64,000 bases of DNA, taken from positions 37,469-101,468 of the forward strand of contig JAAVFL010000025.1 of assembly GCA_014800795.1 (NCBI GenBank). The letters are read 5' to 3'. This stretch comes from Bacteroidales bacterium. GTDB taxonomy: Bacteria > Bacteroidota > Bacteroidia > Bacteroidales > Muribaculaceae. Made by a program: the position numbers and the translations under genes. Positions 45,952 through 55,126 of this stretch are shown piece after piece (the stretch's first letter is position 1; every line of letters begins with the position of its first letter). The notes below the pieces were generated by a model that worked only from the letters and a program-made list of their open reading frames with translations, was not told the origin of the DNA and did not search any database.

Positions 45952-48696
45952 TTACTTAACAACGAACTTCTTGCCGTTCTGGATGTAGATACCGGGAGTA
46001 TTGGTGTTGGTAACCTGAATACCCTGGAGGTTGAAGATGCGGTCATCGCCCTTAACTTCTGCAGGAGCTACAGTTACTTCCTCAATACCAGCATTTACTT
46101 CGTCCTTGGTAGTGTTGTTACCGAAGTAAAGCAGACGGAAGTTGTCGGCTACCACCCAATCATTCTCATAATCCTGGGTATCTTTGTAGATACCAATGGG
46201 AACATCAGTGCCATCAGATTCGAATACTGTACTTACCTTGTATGCACCGAGACGGAAGAAATTATTAGCGTGCCATACCTGCTGGGGATAGTGATAAATT
46301 GTACCGTCAGCAGCTTTAGCATTTCCGCCTTCACCGGGAGCTACACCGTCGCCCTCAAGAATATTGGGGATAAGAACATCATTATCCATGTCGCCGGCGT
46401 AAAGATAAGCGTGGGAGATAGCTTCTGTATCGGGCTGTCCGTAAAGGCGGATTTCACCGGGATGCTCTTCATCGTTTTCATCATAGTAGCTCGACTGGTG
46501 GTCGCCATTACGATAGAATGCATTTGCACTTAACCGGTAAACACCAGCAGGAAGATCCATAACAGATGTACCAAGATCACACTCAGCTGTGTTCCATGAC
46601 TCAATTACGAATTCTGCAAAGCGTTCGCCGCGCCGAGCTACAGTACCATTCTGCAATGACCACTCTTCAATAGCTTCACGCTGGCAGAAGTTGGGGTTCT
46701 GTATGTAGAAAGTAGCATCAACGGGATTTTCGAGAGTTGCATTTTCAAGCATCTTCTCACGCTCGGCACGTGTGATAAGCATCCACTGTGCATCTTCATC
46801 AGGTCCCTGGAAGTTACGGTTCTCGCAACCTACAGTTGTTTCATCGCGGTTATTATCGTCATCAGTGCTTGCATCGATGTTGTAAGCAACCACTACACCG
46901 GGATAGTCATTCTGTTCGATGGTGTAGACATTTTCCTTACCTTCAACGGGGATAAACTTCCATGCACCGGCCTTAGCACAGTCAAGATAACCACGATAGT
47001 TCATGTAATGTTTTTCATCACCGTTGTAGCACTGAGTATCAATGTGGAATGTACCGTCGTTTTCACCCTCATAGTTGGGCTCAAGAGTTACCTCCAGGCC
47101 GGGGAATCCGAGAGCTGCGTGTGCGCCCCAGTCAGAACCGGGAGCGAGGAACTGCTTCTGACCTACGTTGTAGAGGTAGTATTTGCCGGGTTCGGCTTCG
47201 CTACCCTTGTATTCGAGTTCGCTGCGTTCAGCATGAGCGCGACGACGAGCCCAACGGAGCTGCTTTAGAGCTTCATTGAAGTTGCTTGCCGATTCAGCCT
47301 TATCAAGATCGCTGTCGGCACGCGATACGTCTGCACCTTCAGCTACAGCCATCGGACGGATAAGATTGTAGTAAGTAAGTGTACTTGCAGACTGTTTGAT
47401 TGCAGAGCTTAGCTTAAGGAGCTTCAGGTAAGACAGACGGAGGTCTGTAGCGTCAGAAGATAGAAGAGCTTCACGACCTTCTTCAATTGCCGCCAGAGAA
47501 GCAGATGTGGTTGGGAGATCCTCCATGCTGAGCATAATAGCATTCAAATCTTCAACAAGAGGAGTCACGTCCACATCGGGGGTATCTGTGCTTACATATG
47601 TGAGTTTCACATTATCGTAGCACATCCAGTCGTTTTCAGAACCGTCAAGTTTGATTACTCCTAAAACAAGACGGCCATCCTTAACCACCGCAGTAAGTTC
47701 GGGGTTCTGATACCAACCGCGATCTACGCCCAGAGAAACAGCCTCGCAACCATCAGGGATATACTCACCATCAAGCATTGCGGGCTGAGGCCAACGGCCT
47801 GAAAGACCATTGCGCATATCGTCGTCGACGTGCTGAGCGGCAACATTCATAAAATCGCCAGTAGAAGCGCCTGCAAAATACTTGCCATTTTTGGGATCAG
47901 TACCATCCAAAAACTTCTGCCATGTCTCGTCGAGATCACGATTTTCATGATAGAAGCCCTGCATTGTCAACTTATAGGTTCCGTTGGGAAGATCCGTAAC
48001 GGTTATGTAGTGAGCATAGTTGCGGAAATCATTCCATGTTTCACGCACTGCATTCCACATTGAACCGTCGTTACCGCATACTTGACCTTGAGTATACTGT
48101 ATAGTCCACTCGTTCTGACGCTTGTCGTTACGCGAGAAATCCTGTGCAGGAACAAGCCACGATGCATCAACCGGACCATTAGCAAGATCAGCCTTCAACT
48201 TGGCGATACGTTCCTCACGGGTAACAAACTGCCATGTTGTATTTTCTTCAGCATTATTAGAAATCACACCGTCTGCATCAGCTCCGAGGGTGTGAGGATA
48301 TCCTTCACGAGGTCCGGATAATGCAACAATTTTATAGGCATTTGTCACACCATCTACAGAAACAGGTTCGATCGACCATACGGTTTTGGCATCACCTGTA
48401 TCCATGTAAAGATTGTCACCGTTGATAGAGCCGTTACCGTTAAGTTTGGCATCAAGCTGATAACCGCCGTCTACGGGAATAACAGCCACATCAAAGCCGG
48501 TTTTTCCGAGCGCCGCACGAGTAGTCCAGTATCCTTCCAGATAGTTATTCTGTATCCACTGACCGGTTTCTACCTGATACAGATAGAAATCTGCAGAACC
48601 TTCTGTAGGAAGCGTGCTACCCTGATAGGGAGAAGAAGCCGCCATCGAGAAAGCGCTGAGAAAGCCTAATCCAAGAATTAAGTCTCTTTGTTTCAT
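45952..48696 (-). CDS. Large secreted protein of two tandem beta modules, unknown function
   Basis: A 914-residue secreted protein (signal peptide about 1-20). The N-terminal half has a lectin-like region (about 35-165; FYLYQVETGQWIQNNYLEGY) and a jelly-roll region (about 185-370; TVTDLPNGTYKLTMQGFYHE). A helical linker follows (about 375-500). The second half repeats the plan: lectin-like (about 505-660; KYYLYNVGQKQFLAPGSDWG) and jelly-roll (about 680-870; VMDLPAGVYRLSANAFYRNG). The tail IFNLQGIQVTNTNTPGIYI-QNGKKFVVK resembles that of the GH76 here. No catalytic motif is recognised; carbohydrate binding is the likeliest role. It is monocistronic with its own promoter and terminator. Confidence 0.7.
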   Translation of the reverse strand: MKQRDLILGLGFLSAFSMAASSPYQGSTLPTEGSADFYLYQVETGQWIQNNYLEGYWTTRAALGKTGFDVAVIPVDGGYQLDAKLNGNGSINGDNLYMDTGDAKTVWSIEPVSVDGVTNAYKIVALSGPREGYPHTLGADADGVISNNAEENTTWQFVTREERIAKLKADLANGPVDASWLVPAQDFSRNDKRQNEWTIQYTQGQVCGNDGSMWNAVRETWNDFRNYAHYITVTDLPNGTYKLTMQGFYHENRDLDETWQKFLDGTDPKNGKYFAGASTGDFMNVAAQHVDDDMRNGLSGRWPQPAMLDGEYIPDGCEAVSLGVDRGWYQNPELTAVVKDGRLVLGVIKLDGSENDWMCYDNVKLTYVSTDTPDVDVTPLVEDLNAIMLSMEDLPTTSASLAAIEEGREALLSSDATDLRLSYLKLLKLSSAIKQSASTLTYYNLIRPMAVAEGADVSRADSDLDKAESASNFNEALKQLRWARRRAHAERSELEYKGSEAEPGKYYLYNVGQKQFLAPGSDWGAHAALGFPGLEVTLEPNYEGENDGTFHIDTQCYNGDEKHYMNYRGYLDCAKAGAWKFIPVEGKENVYTIEQNDYPGVVVAYNIDASTDDDNNRDETTVGCENRNFQGPDEDAQWMLITRAEREKMLENATLENPVDATFYIQNPNFCQREAIEEWSLQNGTVARRGERFAEFVIESWNTAECDLGTSVMDLPAGVYRLSANAFYRNGDHQSSYYDENDEEHPGEIRLYGQPDTEAISHAYLYAGDMDNDVLIPNILEGDGVAPGEGGNAKAADGTIYHYPQQVWHANNFFRLGAYKVSTVFESDGTDVPIGIYKDTQDYENDWVVADNFRLLYFGNNTTKDEVNAGIEEVTVAPAEVKGDDRIFNLQGIQVTNTNTPGIYIQNGKKFVVK

Positions 48697-48790
48697 AAAT
48701 TTTGGTTTGTTAAATTATGTATTTATTTTAAGGTTAAAAATTTTTCACGGTTCGGGGATTCCAATACGAATCCGCAAGAGTGTCCGATTG

Positions 48791-48820
48791 CAAAAGTAGG
48801 GCAATAAAATTCAACCGAAA
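48791..48820 (-). promoter_or_regulatory. Promoter of the 914-residue protein gene
   Basis: On the minus strand: TTTC, about 18-20 bases, TACTTTTG (exact TAnnTTTG). The start would be near 48784, giving a leader of about 88 bases. Confidence 0.55.
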
Positions 48821-48956
48821 GAAAAAGCCTATTCAAAAAACGATAAAATCGTGTCGTTCGTGTATAATTTTCCGCCAAGAAAGTAAACACGGTTCTCATG
48901 AACAGTTTTTGGCGGCTTTTGAGCAATTTTTACTCTTTACTTTATTTGCGTTCGGT

Positions 48957-48964
48957 TAAATTTG
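48957..48964 (+). promoter_or_regulatory. Candidate -7 box for the plus-strand arm
   Basis: TAAATTTG matches TAnnTTTG, but no TTTG lies 19-21 bases upstream. An activator-dependent promoter would look like this. It lies about 100 bases before the ATG at 49065. Confidence 0.35.
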
Positions 48965-49064
48965 CAATCGATAGTGCATTAAAGCGTTTTTCTGCACAAA
49001 ATTACTAAATTTATCTGTAACGGCAAAAGCCAATCAAAGAATACCAATTATTATATTTTTATTT

Positions 49065-52000
49065 ATGAACTCCATTGGAAAACTACTGGGTGTGTTAACC
49101 CTGACGGCGGCTATGACAGCTCCCGGATGGGCACAGACCCCTGAAGATTTTAAACCTTATAAGGAGAACAGTCTGCGTCTTCCGTCTGTACCGATCCTCG
49201 TAAATGATCCTATGTTCTCGATATGGTCGAACTATAACGAACTCAATGGCGGCCCCACACGCCATTGGAGCGAGCGCGAAAAAGCCATCGACGGCTTGCT
49301 TCGTGTTGACGGCGTAACATATCGCTTCATGGGCCAGGAAAAAAAGAACCTTCTCGCACCTATTGCCCCGATGACTACCGATGGCTCCGGATGGGAAGGG
49401 AGAGTGTCATATGATAAACAACGGGCAACATCCTCGTGGGCTGCGCTCGACTTCGACGACAGCAGCTGGAAAACAGAAAAAGCCGCATGGGGAACAAAAG
49501 GGGAATATCCCAATGTAGAAAACGCCTGGACCGCCGAAAACAGCGATATATACGTTCGCCGCGAAATAAACCTCACTGCCGAAGATATTGCCAAAGATCT
49601 TTGGGTGATGTTTTCTCATGACGACGTTTTCGAACTCTACATCAACGGAACAAAAGTTGTGGAAACCGGCAACACATGGTTGCAGGGAGAGGAGAGCCAG
49701 CTCACCGCCGCAATGAAAGCTGTGCTTCAGCCGGGCAGAAATGTCATGGCCGCCCACTGCCACAACACAACGGGAGGTGCATACGTTGATTTCGGTCTGT
49801 ATGAGAATCTAATGACCGACGACGACGCGATAAAGCAGGCCACACAGAACTCAATCGACGTAATGGCATGCAGCAGCTTCTACAATTTCACATGCGGTCC
49901 GGTAAACCTTGATGTCGTATTCACAGCTCCGATGCTGATCGACGACCTCGATATGATCTCCACACCTATCAACTATGTTTCATATCAGGTGAAATCGAAC
50001 GATGGCAAGAAACACGATGTTCAGTTCTACCTCGGCACAAGCGCCCAGCTCACCGTTCACGAAATGAAACAGCCTACCCTTACCGATATATATAAGGTAA
50101 ACGGCATAGAATACCTTCGTGCCGGATCTGAAGAACAGGCTTACCTTCAGCGTACAGGCGATATGGTTGCGATCGACTGGGGCTACCTCTACATCCCGGC
50201 CGTAAACGGCACAATCGCAGTAGGTGATCCTCTGGAAACCGAACGCGCATTCGTAACCACCGGGAAATTACCCAAATCACTAACGGAGCAGATTCGCAGC
50301 ACCAACCGCGCGACCATGGCTACGATGGCTTTCATGAACGACCTCGGCAACACAGACGAGGCCCGTAGCTTCATGATGGTAGGCTACGATGAGGTCTGGG
50401 ATATGCAGTACATGCATAAAGACTACAAGGCATATTACGCACGCGACGGCAAAACCATTTTCGAGGCATTCGAAGAATTCCGCGACAACTATGCCACCAC
50501 TATGGAACGCTGCCGCGCACTCGACAAAATGATCTACGACGACGCACTCGCCGCCGGCAACGTGAAATATGCAGAACAGCTCGCAGCCAACTACCGTCTG
50601 GTGATGGCAGCCCACAAACTGTTCCGCGACGATACTGGTAAGACACTCTATTTCTCTAAAGAAAACAAATCGGGCGGCTTCGTGAACACCATGGACCTCA
50701 CCTACCCCGAATGTCCGATCTACCTTCTCTACAACATCGACCTGCAGAAAGGTATGATTCTCTCAATTCTCGACTACGCCCTGAGCGATGCGCGCAAAGG
50801 GAAGAACTGCGCCGCCCACGACCTCGGCATTTATCCCCGCGCGAACGGTATGGTATACGGCGATTCAATGCCTCTCGAAGAGTCGGCGAACGTTCTGCTT
50901 CTGTGCAACGCTATCACCCGCCTAACCGGCGACGGCGAATGGCTCACCCCCTACAGAAGCGTACTTGCAACCTGGGCGAACTTCTGCAAGACTGAAGGCC
51001 AGAACCCGGGCAATCAGCTCTGTACCGACGACTTCAAGGGCCCGAGCGAGCAGAATACCAACCTCTCTGTAAAGGCGATACTTGCAGTTGGAGCATATGC
51101 CGAACTTATCCCCTACATAGGAGGAAATACCCGTGATATCGAAAAATACCGCGAAGCAGCCAAAAACATGGCCCTGATCTGGGAAGCCGACGCGCGCGAC
51201 GGCGACCACTACCGCATGGAATTCCACAGATCAGGAACCTGGAGCCAGAAATACAATATGGTATGGGACAAGGCTTGGGGATGGAATATCTTCCCGCCGG
51301 AAGTTCTCAACCGCGAAATGGCGTGGTATCTCAACCATCAGCAGAAATATGGCCTGCCTCTCGACAGCCGCGACGACCAGACAAAGAGCGACTGGATTTT
51401 CTGGACAGCTTCAATGGCTCCCGACACCGATACATTCCTGAAATTCTCGGATCTGCACTGGAAATACATGAATGAGACTACCTCGCGCATACCCCTGAGC
51501 GACTATTATCACTCAACAAACGGCGTGACATGCAACTTCAGCGGACGCTCGGTAATCGGCGGCCTGTGGATGAAGGTGCTTATGGATCGCATCGCCCCTC
51601 CGGCCCCGGACTACAGCACTTGGGTTCCCCGCGGCAACCATATCAAAACCCGTTGGGCCGACATGATCGACCCAGAAAATGTATGGGCCGAATATCCCCG
51701 TCCCATGCTTGTAAGAGACAACTGGATGTCGCTGAACGGCCTGTGGGATTATGAAATCACTGCATCAAATACAACTGCAAAAAAATTCGAGGGGCAGATT
51801 CTCGTACCTTTTCCCATTGAATCGAGCCTATCGGGAGTAATGTCGCCCCTTGAGCCCGGTAAAATACTCTGGTACAAGCGTGAAATCAACGTTCCCGCCG
51901 ACTGGAACGGAAAGAATATCGTGCTGAACTTCGAGGCTGTAGACTACGAAGCTGACGTTTACATCGATGGAACAAACTCACGCAACCGAGTTGCGACACA

Positions 52001-53591
52001 TAAAGGCGGGCACACAGCATTTTCAGTCGACATCACCAACAAACTGAAGGGCGGTTCATGTACCCTATATGTAAAAGTCACCGACAACACCGATGCAGGA
52101 GCACAGCCTGTAGGTAAGCAGCGCCGCTATCCTGAAGGGGGTGGCAGCATATGGTACACATCCACTTCCGGCATCTGGCAAAGCGTATGGCTTGAGGCTG
52201 TCAATCCGGCTCATCTCGAAGATATCCGCGTAACTCCCGATGTAGATAACAGCACTCTGACATTCGACCTCGCATACACCGGCACACCTGCCGGCAACGT
52301 GACTGTTACCCTCAAAGATGGCAATAGCGTGGTAGCGACAAAGAGCGTTCCCGCCGCAGCTGCAACTCAGGTTGAATTTCAGTTGGCGTCTCCCCAACTG
52401 TGGTCACCGGAGCGCCCGTTTCTCTACGATGTAGACATAACGTTGGAAAACGGTGGCGAGACTATCGACGAAGTGAAAAGCTATGCAGCTCTCCGCAAAA
52501 TCTCCTACAAGAAAAATAACGACGGATACTGGCGGATACAGCTCAACAATCAGGATCTGTTCCAGTTCGGCCCGCTTGATCAAGGTTACTGGCCCGACGG
52601 TATCATGACAGCTCCCTGCGACGAAGCGCTTGCATATGACCTCGAGAAAACAAAGGAATGGGGATTCAACATGGTCCGCAAACACATGAAAGTGGAGCCT
52701 CGCCGCTGGTATTACCACTGCGACCGCCTCGGCCTGCTCGTATGGCAGGATATGCCCTCGCATTTCAGCAGTCACGAAGGATGGGTGACCGACCGCTACC
52801 ATGACGACCACACCTGCAATATCAACTCCACACTTGAGAAGAACTTCAAGGCAGAATGGGCCGACATTATCAACGAACTTTACTCACACCCGTGCATCGT
52901 GACATGGACTCCCTTCAACGAAGCATGGGGACAGTTCAAGACCGCAGAGATCGTAGCCTACACTCAGGAGCTTGATCCTACCCGTCTGGTAAACCCCGCA
53001 AGCGGTGGCAACCACTACATGGTGGGTGAAGGAACATTCGTCGACCAGCATACATACGATCAGCCGATCCGTCTGTGGGACAACATCTTCGACCCGGCGC
53101 GCCCGATGGTGCTGGGAGAATACGGAGGCCTGGGACGCAATGTCACCAGTCACCGCTGGTATGAACGCAATGCACAGACATACAACACATACCAGACCGA
53201 AAACGCTATCACTTCAGCATACGTGACACTCGTAAACCAGATAAAGAAACTGGCTCTCGGCAACGAGCAGAACGGCAAAAAAGTGAACTTCTCGGCAGCC
53301 GTATATACTCAGACCACCGACGTAGAGACAGAGGTTAACGGCCTGATGACTTACGACCGCGAGGTAATCAAATTCAATGAGGAAAAGATAACCGAAGCCA
53401 ACAAGGGACTCACCGAAATATACGGTGTGTATGACGGTATCGAAGCCGTAAGCGCAGACAATGCGACCGGCAACGCAGAATACTATAATACCCTCGGAAT
53501 GCGCCTGAGCAAACCGACAGAAGGTGTTGTAATAGTCAAAGAAGCCGACGGAACGGTTCACAAAGAACTCGTAAAAGGCGCTTCACTCTGA
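49065..53591 (+). CDS. Fusion of glutaminase-A-like protein (paralog 2) with a GH2 glycosidase
   Basis: A 1508-residue secreted protein (signal peptide about 1-23). Residues about 35-840 repeat the whole plan of the 838-residue paralog: DUF4964 (LRLPSVPILVNDPMFSIW), jelly-roll insert, DUF5127, DUF4965 and DUF1793 ending GRSVIGGLWMKVLMD. From about residue 860 a complete GH2 enzyme follows: sugar-binding jelly-roll (LNGLWDYEI), Ig-like domain, and a barrel with acid/base Glu1286 in TPFNEAWGQ and nucleophile Glu1352 in VLGEYGGLG. The tail (NTLGMRLSKPTEGVVIV) loosely resembles sorting tails in the locus. The fusion implies that both parts act on the same glycan. Confidence 0.88.
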   Translation: MNSIGKLLGVLTLTAAMTAPGWAQTPEDFKPYKENSLRLPSVPILVNDPMFSIWSNYNELNGGPTRHWSEREKAIDGLLRVDGVTYRFMGQEKKNLLAPIAPMTTDGSGWEGRVSYDKQRATSSWAALDFDDSSWKTEKAAWGTKGEYPNVENAWTAENSDIYVRREINLTAEDIAKDLWVMFSHDDVFELYINGTKVVETGNTWLQGEESQLTAAMKAVLQPGRNVMAAHCHNTTGGAYVDFGLYENLMTDDDAIKQATQNSIDVMACSSFYNFTCGPVNLDVVFTAPMLIDDLDMISTPINYVSYQVKSNDGKKHDVQFYLGTSAQLTVHEMKQPTLTDIYKVNGIEYLRAGSEEQAYLQRTGDMVAIDWGYLYIPAVNGTIAVGDPLETERAFVTTGKLPKSLTEQIRSTNRATMATMAFMNDLGNTDEARSFMMVGYDEVWDMQYMHKDYKAYYARDGKTIFEAFEEFRDNYATTMERCRALDKMIYDDALAAGNVKYAEQLAANYRLVMAAHKLFRDDTGKTLYFSKENKSGGFVNTMDLTYPECPIYLLYNIDLQKGMILSILDYALSDARKGKNCAAHDLGIYPRANGMVYGDSMPLEESANVLLLCNAITRLTGDGEWLTPYRSVLATWANFCKTEGQNPGNQLCTDDFKGPSEQNTNLSVKAILAVGAYAELIPYIGGNTRDIEKYREAAKNMALIWEADARDGDHYRMEFHRSGTWSQKYNMVWDKAWGWNIFPPEVLNREMAWYLNHQQKYGLPLDSRDDQTKSDWIFWTASMAPDTDTFLKFSDLHWKYMNETTSRIPLSDYYHSTNGVTCNFSGRSVIGGLWMKVLMDRIAPPAPDYSTWVPRGNHIKTRWADMIDPENVWAEYPRPMLVRDNWMSLNGLWDYEITASNTTAKKFEGQILVPFPIESSLSGVMSPLEPGKILWYKREINVPADWNGKNIVLNFEAVDYEADVYIDGTNSRNRVATHKGGHTAFSVDITNKLKGGSCTLYVKVTDNTDAGAQPVGKQRRYPEGGGSIWYTSTSGIWQSVWLEAVNPAHLEDIRVTPDVDNSTLTFDLAYTGTPAGNVTVTLKDGNSVVATKSVPAAAATQVEFQLASPQLWSPERPFLYDVDITLENGGETIDEVKSYAALRKISYKKNNDGYWRIQLNNQDLFQFGPLDQGYWPDGIMTAPCDEALAYDLEKTKEWGFNMVRKHMKVEPRRWYYHCDRLGLLVWQDMPSHFSSHEGWVTDRYHDDHTCNINSTLEKNFKAEWADIINELYSHPCIVTWTPFNEAWGQFKTAEIVAYTQELDPTRLVNPASGGNHYMVGEGTFVDQHTYDQPIRLWDNIFDPARPMVLGEYGGLGRNVTSHRWYERNAQTYNTYQTENAITSAYVTLVNQIKKLALGNEQNGKKVNFSAAVYTQTTDVETEVNGLMTYDREVIKFNEEKITEANKGLTEIYGVYDGIEAVSADNATGNAEYYNTLGMRLSKPTEGVVIVKEADGTVHKELVKGASL

Positions 53592-53629
53592 TCACATCAC
53601 CCTTATACCAATAAACAAGTAGACCAAAA

Positions 53630-53670
53630 GATGGAGGAGCTATCCGGGGCTACCGGAGCGCTCCCCCATC
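53630..53670 (+). terminator. Hairpin after the GH2 fusion gene
   Basis: GATGGAGGAGC pairs with GCTCCCCCATC (one mismatch) around an inner TCCGG/CCGGA stem. It lies 39 bases after the stop and is followed by a T-poor sequence. It may attenuate rather than end transcription into the GH76 gene. Confidence 0.5.
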
Positions 53671-53737
53671 ATTTCAGTTATTAAAGGAGACATTCCGAAA
53701 TTGCAACTACGAACCTGCATAAATTACTGACCTACTG

Positions 53738-55081
53738 ATGAAACTGAAATTTATTATCACTGCTGTCGCCGGTATGGCGATCCTACTACCCGCCGGAGCC
53801 AAAACAATAGCCCCGCCACGGCCCGTGGTAGCTCCCGTGTCGGAAGAGGCTACGCTCGATGATGTCTGGACTGCCTACGATGCGTTCAACAATGTATATC
53901 TCGACAAAAAGAAATATATCTATAAGAATACCGACCATGACCGCGCAGCACGCGGCCGCGACAGAGGAGCTGCCGCAATATGGTGTCAGCCTATGTATGT
54001 AGACATGGCCTTGAACGCAGTAGAACTCGCGAAAAAGACCGGTGACACAGAGCGAGAGAAGGAATACAGCGATCTGCTGAAAAAACTTATCGACGGTAAC
54101 ATCGACCACTATCTGAACTTTGATTTCGACAACTGCGACCAGAACCGGGGATGGTTCATTTACGACGACATACAGTGGTGGACAATAACGCTGGCTCGCG
54201 CATATCTCGCTACCGGCGACGAACGCCTCCGCTCTCTGGCGGAGAGGAGTTTCGCACGTGTGTGGTACGGTTCACCGATTGTAGGCGATACAGGTTCGTA
54301 CGCCGATCCTGAAAAGGGACTGGGCGGAGGAATGTTCTGGCAATGGCAACCGATCGACGGACCACGCCGCAACCGGCCCGGCGACGGGAAAATGTCATGC
54401 ATCAATTTTCCCACAGTTGTGGCGGCGATGCTGCTTCACGAAGCCGCTCCCGCCGAGCGTCAACCGGATCCCGAGCCCACGATATGGAGCAACAGTTACG
54501 GCGATTTCGTACGCCCGGCCTACGAAACCAAGGATCGCTACCTCGAAATGGCAAAGGAAATATACGACTGGAGCGTAGCGAATCTCGCCGATAAGGAAGA
54601 CCCCGGAAAGATTTACGATAACCGCCACGGCGACAATGTGGGAGGGCATCCGCTTATATATAATCAGGGAACATATATCGGCGCTTCAGCGCTGCTGTAT
54701 CTGAAAACCGGCGATGAGCGCTACCTTAAAAACGCCATGGATGGAGCAAACTATTCGATAAACACCATGTCGGCCGAACATGGGATGCTTCCCTGGGCTC
54801 ACAACCACCGCAATCCTTACGATCAGGGCAGTCTCGAACAGGGCATTTACCCCGCCATATGGATCGAATACATGAAACTTCTTACAGATAATTGCGGACA
54901 GGAACAATATAAACAGTTTATTCTCCGTAATATTAATGAAGGATGGAAAAACCGCGACCGCACACGTAATATCTGCGATGGCGAATCGTGGAAACAGACA
55001 ACAGACGACAGAGTGATCGGTAGCTACGCCGCATCCTCCGTGCCGGCTATGATGCTGGCAACAGGCCTGTTTGAATATTGA
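53738..55081 (+). CDS. GH76 endo-alpha-1,6-mannanase, second copy
   Basis: A 447-residue enzyme with a signal peptide (about 1-21). The GH76 barrel carries the catalytic Asp pair at residues 143-144 in FIYDDIQWWTITLARAYLAT; GGMFWQWQPIDGPRRN and NQGTYIGASALLYLKTGD follow. It lacks the C-terminal tail of the GH76 at the other end of the locus and no lipobox is seen, so it is probably periplasmic. This suits a surface/periplasm division of labour: surface cutting by one enzyme, trimming inside by this one. Confidence 0.88.
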   Translation: MKLKFIITAVAGMAILLPAGAKTIAPPRPVVAPVSEEATLDDVWTAYDAFNNVYLDKKKYIYKNTDHDRAARGRDRGAAAIWCQPMYVDMALNAVELAKKTGDTEREKEYSDLLKKLIDGNIDHYLNFDFDNCDQNRGWFIYDDIQWWTITLARAYLATGDERLRSLAERSFARVWYGSPIVGDTGSYADPEKGLGGGMFWQWQPIDGPRRNRPGDGKMSCINFPTVVAAMLLHEAAPAERQPDPEPTIWSNSYGDFVRPAYETKDRYLEMAKEIYDWSVANLADKEDPGKIYDNRHGDNVGGHPLIYNQGTYIGASALLYLKTGDERYLKNAMDGANYSINTMSAEHGMLPWAHNHRNPYDQGSLEQGIYPAIWIEYMKLLTDNCGQEQYKQFILRNINEGWKNRDRTRNICDGESWKQTTDDRVIGSYAASSVPAMMLATGLFEY

Positions 55082-55126
55082 GAGAAATTATCATAGATAT
55101 CTATAACCTAAAACAACAACCGTTAC

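Larger units (their letters stand above)
48697..49064. other. Divergent intergenic region separating the two arms of the locus
   Basis: No coding sequence. It carries the minus-strand promoter at 48791-48820 and, for the plus arm, a TAAATTTG box at 48957-48964 without a TTTG at the usual spacing. This is the natural place for HTCS binding sites, but I could not identify one by eye. Confidence 0.6.
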
